Positions 1 through 4,837 of a stretch of 6,515 nt of DNA are shown piece after piece. Within the stretch, counting starts at the first letter, position 1. Each line of letters opens with the position of its first letter. Source of the stretch: CAWEHQ01 sp051001995 (GTDB lineage: Bacteria; Actinomycetota; Thermoleophilia; Solirubrobacterales; Thermoleophilaceae); assembly GCA_051001995.1 (NCBI GenBank), contig JBPCMT010000124.1:1-6515 (forward strand), in the 5' to 3' direction. The position numbers and the translations under genes were made by a program. Below the pieces are notes generated by a model that saw only the letters and a list, made by a program, of their open reading frames with translations, was not told where the DNA came from and searched no databases.

Positions 1-282
1 CGAAGGCGACGAATTTCGTTGTTCGTAGTGGCGCTGGTTGACCCCCTCGGGCGGGGCGACCGCGGTCGCCATCGCCACGACTCCCGCGAACGCTCCGTTC
101 AGCTGGAGCACGCCCTCGAGCACGGACCACGTGACCGCGAGCGCGAAGGCCGCTACGCAGAACGCGCCGATCACGCCGAAGATGTTCTCGTCCCAAAGCA
201 GCCTCACGCCGCGGAGCTTCGACGGCTGCTCGCGATGTCCTCGCCGGCGCCTGGCCTGCGAAGGGAGTTGCGGGCCGGCCAT
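1..282 (-). CDS. Hypothetical membrane protein, partial (runs off left edge)
   Basis: This reading frame is open on the minus strand from an ATG at 282 to the window edge, giving 94 visible residues with no stop. The first 30 residues are basic and polar and include an RRRR run at 11-14. A hydrophobic stretch follows (about 33-78, beginning NIFGVIGAF), long enough for one or two membrane helices, and then a hydrophilic segment with HYEQR. Third codon positions are strongly G/C, which supports this frame over the plus-strand frames. I do not recognise the family. The start is uncertain: the frame stays open upstream, and a GTG at 390 would add a Pro/Ala/Arg-rich stretch and overlap the end of the rpf gene by 19 bases. 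Neither start has a clear Shine-Dalgarno sequence. It lies 89 bases downstream of rpf on the same strand, so co-transcription is possible. Confidence 0.6.
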   Translation of the reverse strand, partial: MAGPQLPSQARRRRGHREQPSKLRGVRLLWDENIFGVIGAFCVAAFALAVTWSVLEGVLQLNGAFAGVVAMATAVAPPEGVNQRHYEQRNSSPS

Positions 283-371
283 CGCCGGCCGAGAGGCCGC
301 CGGACGGGCCGGACGACGGGCCTCCGGGGCCGGCGATTCGGCGCCGACCCCGGTACCCGCCTTGGGCTCGT

Positions 372-830
372 CTAGCCGCAGTTCGGCCACGGCGACGTGC
401 CGGCCTGGGCGAGCAGCTGCCCGGCGAGCTCGTCCTGAACCGACTCCGGAGCGGCCGCGGGATCGCCCGTGCCGCCGAGCGACTCCCAGGTCTCCTGACT
501 GAACTGGTACTTGCCGCGATAGAGGCCATCCGGCGAGACCGCCGTCGGATCGCCGCCCGACTCGCACAGGGCGATCGCCTCGAGCGTCGGGTTGCTCGTC
601 GAACCGGCGGACGACGGCGCCACCTGGTGGCCGCTGGCCGCACCGGCTCCCACCGCGCTCACCGCGAGTACACCGACGAGCGACAACAGCGCTCCGCGTG
701 AACGGAAGCGGCGACGGCGCCTCCTCCCGGCGAACGCTCGGCGAGCGCGCGAGCGGTCGGTCGATTGGCGCCAGCGATCGCTGGAATCTTCGGCGGGCGG
801 AGGTCCGCCCGGATTGGGCATGCTTGACAC
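372..830 (-). CDS. Rpf-like transglycosylase (resuscitation-promoting factor family)
   Basis: The 152-residue protein has a polar, arginine-rich N-terminus (1-46, with RRRRRR at 36-41), a hydrophobic signal or anchor segment (about 47-67), a short linker, and a C-terminal Rpf/transglycosylase-like domain (about 80-152). The domain holds the family signature CESGG, with the likely catalytic glutamate at Glu90. Cys89 and Cys151 (in WPNCG) are the expected disulfide pair, and KYQFSQETW matches the conserved mid-domain motif. Rpf proteins cleave the glycan strands of peptidoglycan outside the membrane and promote regrowth or spore germination; that is family knowledge. The GTG at 830 was chosen because a purine-rich ribosome binding site lies 5-12 bases before it; an in-frame ATG at 821 is the alternative. 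No LysM or other wall-binding domain is present. A c-di-AMP riboswitch precedes the gene. Confidence 0.9.
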   Translation of the reverse strand: MSSMPNPGGPPPAEDSSDRWRQSTDRSRARRAFAGRRRRRRFRSRGALLSLVGVLAVSAVGAGAASGHQVAPSSAGSTSNPTLEAIALCESGGDPTAVSPDGLYRGKYQFSQETWESLGGTGDPAAAPESVQDELAGQLLAQAGTSPWPNCG

Positions 831-832
831 GT

Positions 833-844
833 TTCCCCTTTCCC
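833..844 (-). promoter_or_regulatory. Ribosome binding site of the rpf gene
   Basis: Read on the minus strand this is GGGAAAGGGGAA, a purine-rich Shine-Dalgarno region ending a few bases before the GTG at 830. It favours that GTG over the ATG at 821. It begins only a few bases after the 3' end of the riboswitch, which leaves no room for an intrinsic terminator between aptamer and start codon. Confidence 0.6.
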
Positions 845-845
845 T

Positions 846-990
846 GCGCCTACGGGGTGAGCTGACGGGCTCGCGCGAGAAAGTGCGCTACGCCGCACGC
901 AGGCGGCGATTCGCCCCGTGGTCCGAGCCAGCGGCCCGGGCCGGTTGGTTCCCCCGTTCCCAGCCGCCGGAGCGGCCGGGATTCAGCATT
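846..990 (-). ncRNA. Cyclic-di-AMP riboswitch (ydaO/yuaA class) in the rpf leader
   Basis: On the minus strand the rpf leader contains, in order, the conserved blocks of the ydaO-yuaA riboswitch. GCTGAATCC lies at the 5' end (about 979-987), GGGGGAACCAACC at about 942-954, GGGGCGAATC at about 908-917, and the diagnostic CCCGTCAGCTCACCCCGTAG at 850-869, continuing as GCG (847-849). The total length of about 145 nt fits the class. This class binds c-di-AMP and usually turns expression off; in actinobacteria it is commonly found before rpf and other cell-wall hydrolase genes (established knowledge). The aptamer ends about 16 bases before the GTG start with the ribosome binding site directly adjoining, so control of translation initiation is the simplest inference. 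The exact ends are approximate because I did not fold it. Confidence 0.9.
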
Positions 991-1010
991 GACTTGATAG
1001 ATCTAAGCAC
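981..1010 (-). promoter_or_regulatory. AT-rich island, likely promoter zone of the rpf transcript
   Basis: This is the most AT-rich stretch of the intergenic region and lies at and just beyond the 5' end of the riboswitch, where the rpf transcript should begin. On the minus strand it offers TTAGAT (1001-1006) as a weak -10 candidate; I see no convincing -35. It also contains the 8-base palindrome TAGATCTA (998-1005), which could be an operator. On the plus strand the same island contains TTGACT (989-994), which resembles a -35, but no -10 stands at a proper distance. The exact promoter elements are uncertain. Confidence 0.35.
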
Positions 1011-1062
1011 ATCGAGCGGCTGGAAGTTGCGCCTTGGCGGCCGATGTACGCTTCGCGCGCCC

Positions 1063-1389
1063 GTGGAGACCTGGGACCTCAGCTCGCTCGACGTCAAGCC
1101 GCACCAGCCGCAGGTGTTGGCCTCCGATGACGAGACCCGCCTGGTGGCCATCGACCTGCCCGCGGGGGAGGAGATGCAGGAGCACCAGACCTACGAGCGG
1201 ACCTTCCTCGTCGTGGTCGGCGGCGAGATCGACCTCGTGCAGGACGGCGAGGTGACGAGTGGCGGAGCCGGATTCCTCGCGCACTTCGAGCCGAACGAGC
1301 GTCGACACGTGAGAGCGACCTCCGACGCCCGGCTGCTCCTGGTGCTCGCCCCCTGGCCGGGGGTCGGGCACCACAGCCACCGCGGCTGA
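1063..1389 (+). CDS. Small single-domain cupin protein
   Basis: The 108-residue protein is one cupin (double-stranded beta-helix) barrel. The first cupin motif is around 33-54 (LPAGEEMQEHQTYERT then VVGGEI) and the second around 70-86 (FEPNERRH). Aligned to the canonical motif GX5HXHX3-4EX6G, His41 is present, but the second His position is Thr43 and the Glu position is Thr47. His82 of motif 2 is present, and Glu40 or Glu45 could substitute as ligands. The tail is His-rich (GHHSHRG). No substrate can be assigned; small cupins act as sensors, isomerases or binding proteins. The GTG start was chosen because METWDL opens the barrel fold and residues upstream look non-coding. No Shine-Dalgarno is visible; a TACGCT -10-like hexamer at 1047-1052 suggests a very short leader. 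The gene is divergent from rpf and 87 bases before ccmE. Confidence 0.75.
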   Translation: METWDLSSLDVKPHQPQVLASDDETRLVAIDLPAGEEMQEHQTYERTFLVVVGGEIDLVQDGEVTSGGAGFLAHFEPNERRHVRATSDARLLLVLAPWPGVGHHSHRG

Positions 1390-1406
1390 CGCGGCCCTGT
1401 GAAGCA

Positions 1407-1429
1407 GGCGCGACGCGTGGCGCGACGCG
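1407..1429 (+). repeat. Tandem 11-base direct repeat upstream of ccmE
   Basis: GGCGCGACGCG occurs at 1407-1417 and again at 1419-1429, separated by a single T, giving a 12-base period. It sits about 48-70 bases before the inferred ccmE transcription start, a place where activator or repressor sites are often found. A regulatory role is inference only; a chance GC-rich duplication remains possible. Confidence 0.5.
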
Positions 1430-1435
1430 ACCTCT

Positions 1436-1454
1436 CGCCCCGTCTGCCGGGGCG
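1436..1454 (+). terminator. Hairpin between cupin gene and ccmE (possible terminator)
   Basis: CGCCCC (1436-1441) pairs with GGGGCG (1449-1454) around a 7-base loop. It lies 47 bases after the cupin stop and just ahead of the ccmE -10 element. No T-run follows, so termination is unproven, though many actinobacterial terminators lack a U-tract. Confidence 0.3.
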
Positions 1455-1464
1455 CGCCCCCTGC

Positions 1465-1470
1465 CATAAT
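1465..1470 (+). promoter_or_regulatory. -10 element for a leaderless ccmE transcript
   Basis: CATAAT (five of six matches to TATAAT) stands out in GC-rich surroundings and ends exactly six bases before the GTG at 1477. A transcript from it would start at or next to the G of the start codon, giving a leaderless mRNA. No recognisable -35 is present at 16-18 bases upstream. Confidence 0.6.
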
Positions 1471-1476
1471 CGACCC

Positions 1477-1884
1477 GTGGACCCGGGCAGGAAGCGAAAG
1501 CTGCGGCTGGTGCTCGCCCTCGGCGCGGCGCTGCTCCTCGTGACCGGGCTCCTCTACACGAGCTTCAACGCCTCGACCGAGGCCAAGACCCCATCGCAGG
1601 TGCTCGCCGCGAGCGAGGCGGGCGAGTCCTACAAGCTCACCGGCCGGGTCGCGGACGGCTCAGTCGAGCGCCGCCAGGACGGCCTGGCCTTCGAGGTCCG
1701 CGACCGCGACGGCACGACCGCCGTGCCCGTGGACTACGCCGGCATCGTCCCCGACCCCTTCCGCGAGGGGCGCGAGGTGATCCTCACCGGGCGGATGGAG
1801 TCAGAAACGTTCGTCGCCGAGCGCGACTCGCTCGTCACCAAGTGCCCGTCGAAGTTCACGAATGAGGCGGACGCTGGCTCCTAG
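1477..1884 (+). CDS. ccmE: Cytochrome c maturation protein CcmE (cysteine-type heme chaperone)
   Basis: CcmE takes heme from the CcmABCD complex and passes it to the CcmF heme lyase on the outer face of the membrane. The 135-residue protein has a short basic N-terminus (DPGRKRKLR), one membrane anchor (about 8-28) and a soluble OB-fold domain (about 45-120) with YKLTGRV, LAFEVRD and VILTGRM, all typical of the family. The heme-binding region is KCPSKF. Cys123 occupies the place of the heme-attaching His of E. coli CcmE, as in the known CxxxY subclass, but the Tyr position is Phe127 (codon TTC). The GTG at 1477 is chosen over an in-frame ATG-less extension from the GTG at 1399 because the anchor then begins properly and CATAAT lies six bases upstream. 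ccmF follows after 35 bases. Confidence 0.9.
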   Translation: MDPGRKRKLRLVLALGAALLLVTGLLYTSFNASTEAKTPSQVLAASEAGESYKLTGRVADGSVERRQDGLAFEVRDRDGTTAVPVDYAGIVPDPFREGREVILTGRMESETFVAERDSLVTKCPSKFTNEADAGS

Positions 1885-1909
1885 GGGCGGTCGCCCCGCC
1901 CGCCGCCCC
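1884..1909 (+). other. GC-rich hairpin in the ccmE-ccmF gap
   Basis: GGGGCGG (1884-1890) can pair with CCGCCCC (1903-1909), or a tighter GGGGC-GGTC-GCCCC tetraloop hairpin (1884-1897) can form. It fills most of the gap and starts at the last base of the ccmE stop. It could be an mRNA stability or attenuation element, or simply a consequence of high GC. There is no T-run. Confidence 0.3.
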
Positions 1910-1919
1910 TGACCGCGTC

Positions 1920-4091
1920 ATGGCCGCCACCGGGACCGCCTGCCTCTACGTCGCGTTCCTGACCGCGCTCTACGCGGTCGGCGCCGCCATCTACGGGGGC
2001 GTGACCGGAAAGCGCGCGTTCGTCGTCTCCGCGCGGCGCGCCTTCTACTGCCTGGCCGCCCTGCTGACGCTCGCCATGGTCGTGCTCGAGGCCGCCTACC
2101 TGCGCACGGACCTCTCGTTCGCGCTCGTGGCGCAGAACTCCTCGACCGACACGCCCACGTTCTACAAGGCGACCGCGATGTGGTCGAGCCAGGCCGGCTC
2201 GCTGCTCTTGTGGGCGTTCCTGCTCGGCGTCCTGTCGAGCGCGGTCCTGTTCCTAACCCGCCGCAAGCACCGCGAGATCGTGCCCTGGGCCACTGCCGTC
2301 CTCGGCGTGGTGGCGGTCTTCTTCCTCGGGCTGATGGTCTTCATCGGCGAGGCCAAGCCGTTCGCCACGCTCGCGACGCCGGCGGTCGAGGGCGCCGGGC
2401 TCAACCCGCTCCTGCGCCACCCGGCGATGATGTTCCACCCGCCGATGCTCTACCTCGGCTACGTTGGGTTCACGATCCCGTTCGCGTTCGCCGTCGGGGC
2501 GCTGGTCGCCCGCAGTACGGGCGCCGACTGGATCCGCTCGACGCGGCGGTTCGCGCTCGTGGCATGGACGTTTCTCGGCTTCGGCGTCCTGCTCGGCGCG
2601 CTGTGGTCCTACGCCGAGCTCGGCTGGGGCGGCTACTGGGCGTGGGACCCGGTCGAGAACGCCGCGCTGATGCCCTGGCTCACCGGCACCGCCTTCATCC
2701 ACTCGATCATGGTCCAGGAGAAGCGCGGGATGCTGCGGCGCTGGAACGTGGTGCTGATCATCACCACGTTCGTGCTGGCGATCACCGGCACGTTCCTGGT
2801 CCGCTCCGGGATCCTCGACTCGATCCACGCGTTCGGCGAGTCCACGCTCGGGAGGCCGTTCCTGGGCTTCATCGGCCTCGTCGTGGTCGGCTCGGCAGCG
2901 CTTGTCGTCTCGCGCTGGGATGACCTGCGCTCGGAGGCGCGGCTCGACTCGCTGCTCTCGCGCGAGGCCTTCTTCTTGCTCAACAACCTGGTTCTCGTCG
3001 GGATCGCGGCGGTGGTCTTCTGGGGCACCTTCTTCCCGCTGATCTCCGACGCGATCGGCCCCGAGCGCAGCTTTGGCCCGCCGGCGTTCAACGCGGTGAC
3101 GACGCCCCTCGCGATCGTGCTGGTGCTGCTCGCGGGCATCGGACCGGTGCTGGCGTGGCGGCGGGCGACGCTCGCGGCCCTGGGGCGCGCGCTGCGCTTT
3201 CCGCTCGCCGTTACCGCCGTCACCGTCGCGGCCCTGCTCGCGCTGGCGCCGGTCACCGACAACCTGGCCGGTATGGCCGCGCTCGCGATGTTCGCGTTCG
3301 TGGCGTTCACGCTCGCGGTCATCGCGCAGGAGTTCTGGCGTGGCGCTCGGGCACGGCGGGTGATGGCCAAGGAGTCGTGGCCGGTCGCGCTCGCCAACCT
3401 CGTGGGCCGCAACCGCCGCCGCTACGGCGGCTACATCGTCCACGCCGGGATCGCGTTCCTGTTCCTCGGGGTGGCGGCCTCGTCGGCGTTCGTGGAGCAG
3501 AGCGACGTGCGCATCTCCCCGGGCGACACGGTCGAGGTCGGCGGCTACTCGGTCACCTACGAGCAGCCGACGGCGGAGCTCGGCGGCGACGGCGCCGGGA
3601 CCGGCGCTCCGATCACGCTCGGCGCCCTGCTCACGGTGAAGAAGGGTGACGAGACATTCACGCTGCGGCCGCTTCGCAACTACTTCCCCTCGAACGACCC
3701 CTCGACCGGTCCGATCAGCCGCTACTTCGAGGGCGAGGCGACGAGCGAGGTCGATCTGAACTGGGGCCTGCGCCAGGATCTCTGGACGGCGGTCAGGCCG
3801 GACCTGGCCGCCTTCGAGGACTTCATCGCCGAGGGCGATCGGCGCTTCGCCGACTCGAGCGGGCCGATTCAGGCGGCCGCGATCAGGGGAATCGTGGACG
3901 AGTACGGCGCCGACCCCCCGCCGGCGGCCTTCCGGATGCTGGTCTCACCGCTCGTGAGCTGGATCTGGATCGGGGGAGCCGTGGTCGTCTTCGGCGCACT
4001 GCTCGCGCTGTGGCCGTCGCCGGAGGCGCGCCGGCGCCGGGTCACGAGCCTCTACGCGGCGCGGCTCGGCCGCGAGCTCTCGCGCGCGTAG
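1920..4091 (+). CDS. ccmF: Heme lyase subunit CcmF
   Basis: CcmF receives heme from CcmE and joins it to the CxxCH motif of apocytochrome c at the outer membrane face. The 723-residue protein is a polytopic membrane protein. It carries the WWD heme-binding motif (WGGYWAWDPVEN, from Trp236) and four histidines in the context of the heme ligands known in E. coli: His173 (FHPPMLYLG) and His303 (DSIHAFG) flanking the WWD region, and His261 (AFIHS) and His508 (IVHAG) for the intramembrane heme b. GSLLLW at about 93-98 is also conserved. A large periplasmic domain (about 523-672) precedes a final helix (about 675-697) and a basic tail. It is somewhat longer than E. coli CcmF (about 650), mainly through this domain. 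No Shine-Dalgarno precedes the ATG. It lies 35 bases after ccmE and 22 before the CcmI-like gene, so an operon is likely. Confidence 0.97.
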   Translation: MAATGTACLYVAFLTALYAVGAAIYGGVTGKRAFVVSARRAFYCLAALLTLAMVVLEAAYLRTDLSFALVAQNSSTDTPTFYKATAMWSSQAGSLLLWAFLLGVLSSAVLFLTRRKHREIVPWATAVLGVVAVFFLGLMVFIGEAKPFATLATPAVEGAGLNPLLRHPAMMFHPPMLYLGYVGFTIPFAFAVGALVARSTGADWIRSTRRFALVAWTFLGFGVLLGALWSYAELGWGGYWAWDPVENAALMPWLTGTAFIHSIMVQEKRGMLRRWNVVLIITTFVLAITGTFLVRSGILDSIHAFGESTLGRPFLGFIGLVVVGSAALVVSRWDDLRSEARLDSLLSREAFFLLNNLVLVGIAAVVFWGTFFPLISDAIGPERSFGPPAFNAVTTPLAIVLVLLAGIGPVLAWRRATLAALGRALRFPLAVTAVTVAALLALAPVTDNLAGMAALAMFAFVAFTLAVIAQEFWRGARARRVMAKESWPVALANLVGRNRRRYGGYIVHAGIAFLFLGVAASSAFVEQSDVRISPGDTVEVGGYSVTYEQPTAELGGDGAGTGAPITLGALLTVKKGDETFTLRPLRNYFPSNDPSTGPISRYFEGEATSEVDLNWGLRQDLWTAVRPDLAAFEDFIAEGDRRFADSSGPIQAAAIRGIVDEYGADPPPAAFRMLVSPLVSWIWIGGAVVVFGALLALWPSPEARRRRVTSLYAARLGRELSRA

Positions 4092-4113
4092 CGCGGCGAG
4101 TCCCGGGCCGGGT

Positions 4114-4431
4114 ATGGCGGGCGCCGTGAGCGTCGAGATCGTGGTGGCCGGCCTCGTCCTGGTCGTCCTGGTCGCGCTCGTCGTGGCGCGCCCGCTGATC
4201 GCGGGCGGGGGGGAGGACGAGGAGCCGGCGCCGGCGGACGACCGGCGAGCGGCGCTGGAGGCGGCGAAGGAGGCAAAGTACCGCGAGATCCGCGACGCGG
4301 AGCTCGACTTTCGCATGGGGAAGATGTCGGAGGGCGACTACCGGACCACCGACCGCGAGCTCCGCGCCCAGGCGATCACGATCCTCAAGCGGATCGACGA
4401 GCTCGACGGCGAGAAGCCGGAGCCCCGCTAA
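4114..4431 (+). CDS. CcmI-like short membrane/coiled-coil protein (cytochrome c biogenesis)
   Basis: The 105-residue protein has one N-terminal membrane helix (about 6-28), an acidic, Pro/Ala-rich linker (GGGEDEEPAPADD), and a charged helical region (about 45-98) likely to form a coiled coil. The pattern AKYREIRDAELDFRMGKMSEGDYR resembles the N-terminal module of CcmI, where a membrane helix is followed by an ELDF-x-GK-S-DY motif. Full-length CcmI adds TPR repeats that bind apocytochrome c; these are absent, so this is at most a CcmI N-domain. Position directly after ccmF supports a cytochrome c biogenesis role, which remains inference. An in-frame GTG at 4126 (MSVEIVV) is an alternative start; neither start has a clear ribosome binding site. 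Its TAA stop overlaps the -10-like hexamer of secG. Confidence 0.7.
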   Translation: MAGAVSVEIVVAGLVLVVLVALVVARPLIAGGGEDEEPAPADDRRAALEAAKEAKYREIRDAELDFRMGKMSEGDYRTTDRELRAQAITILKRIDELDGEKPEPR

Positions 4432-4434
4432 CCT
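4429..4434 (+). promoter_or_regulatory. -10-like hexamer for a possible leaderless secG transcript
   Basis: TAACCT fits the TAnnnT pattern and ends exactly six bases before the secG ATG. Its first three bases are the stop codon of the upstream gene. No -35 is recognisable. secG could equally be read from the upstream ccm transcript; no Shine-Dalgarno precedes it, which favours the leaderless reading. Confidence 0.45.
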
Positions 4435-4440
4435 GGCGCC

Positions 4441-4665
4441 ATGGAAGGGATCCTCAGCGGCCTCCAGATCATCTTCTCGGTCGTGCTGATGCTGCTGGTG
4501 CTGCTGCACTCCGGCAAGGACGCCGGGCTCTCCGGCGCGTTCGGCGTCGGCACGGGCGCCGGCCCGCTCGGCGGCGGCTCGTTGGTCGAGCGCAACCTGG
4601 ACCGCTGGACGATCGCGGTCGCGCTGCTGTGGGTCGCGAACGTGATCGTGCTGCTGAAGATCTAG
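4441..4665 (+). CDS. secG: Preprotein translocase subunit SecG
   Basis: SecG is the small, non-essential subunit of the SecYEG channel that exports unfolded proteins across the cytoplasmic membrane. The 74-residue product has the family layout: a first membrane helix (about 5-23), the conserved cytoplasmic loop with LLHSGKDAGLSGAFG, a glycine-rich stretch (TGAGPLGGGSLVERNLDR), and a second helix (about 54-73). Its length is normal for SecG. The ATG is preceded by TAACCT at a six-base spacing rather than by a Shine-Dalgarno sequence. It lies nine bases after the CcmI-like gene on the same strand and is the last plus-strand gene before a convergent region. It has no direct role in Ccm, though apocytochromes c do cross the membrane through Sec. 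Confidence 0.93.
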   Translation: MEGILSGLQIIFSVVLMLLVLLHSGKDAGLSGAFGVGTGAGPLGGGSLVERNLDRWTIAVALLWVANVIVLLKI

Positions 4666-4680
4666 CGCGGGCTACGCGAT

Positions 4681-4706
4681 CGAGGGCCGGCCCGCCGGGC
4701 CCCTCG
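4681..4706 (+). terminator. Hairpin after secG (putative terminator)
   Basis: CGAGGG (4681-4686) pairs with CCCTCG (4701-4706), and the stem continues inward as CC/GG with a one-base bulge around GGCCCGCC. It begins 16 bases after the secG stop. There is no U-tract, so it would be a U-less actinobacterial-type terminator. Position favours this role; there is no direct proof. Confidence 0.45.
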
Positions 4707-4740
4707 CCGTTTCACGGCCAGGCGGGCGTTTCATCCGCCT
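4707..4740. repeat. Two small hairpins sharing the loop sequence GTTTCA
   Basis: CCGT/ACGG (4707-4717) and AGGCGG/CCGCCT (4720-4725 and 4735-4740) form two adjacent small inverted repeats. GTTTCA occurs in both (4709-4714 and 4728-4733). They lie in the convergent intergenic region and may add to two-way termination. No other function is evident. Confidence 0.25.
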
Positions 4741-4788
4741 CGCCGAGCTCCTGGCGCAGTAGTCGGGTTGGGTTGGCCGGGCGGGTCG

Positions 4789-4824
4789 GGTGTCGGGCTG
4801 CGCCGGGGCGGCGAGCTCGACACC
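4789..4824 (-). terminator. Hairpin after the minus-strand membrane protein gene (putative terminator)
   Basis: GGTGTCG (4789-4795) pairs perfectly with CGACACC (4818-4824), and the stem can continue with GGCT/AGCT-type pairs. It starts 13 bases beyond the stop codon at 4838-4840, the mirror image of the hairpin after secG. No T-run follows on the minus strand. The rest of the 172-base convergent gap shows no gene. Confidence 0.45.
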
Positions 4825-4837
4825 GGCGCGCCCCTTG

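Noticed and set aside
38..502. Plus-strand open frame across the left edge and the end of rpf.
   Set aside because: The opposite strand carries a membrane protein with strong third-position GC and the rpf C-terminus; the plus frame has no domain features.
1044..1046. ATG at 1044 as a cupin start.
   Set aside because: It is out of frame with the cupin; the frame it opens is a shadow without family features.
592..1062. The cupin frame stays open upstream to 592, suggesting a 265-residue protein.
   Set aside because: The extension is antisense to rpf and its riboswitch and shows no domain-like sequence; the cupin fold begins at METWDL (GTG at 1063).
1399..1476. A longer ccmE starting at the GTG at 1399.
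   Set aside because: It would place the tandem repeat, hairpin and CATAAT promoter inside the coding region and add an atypical Arg-rich extension before the membrane anchor.
2253..3443. Long open frame on the minus strand inside ccmF (396 codons).
   Set aside because: It has a His/Arg/Asp/Glu-rich, low-complexity product typical of the antisense of a GC-rich membrane protein gene; ccmF is unambiguous on the plus strand.
4741..4837. Possible RNA gene in the convergent gap.
   Set aside because: I could not form a tRNA cloverleaf or recognise a known RNA; simple hairpins explain the symmetry.
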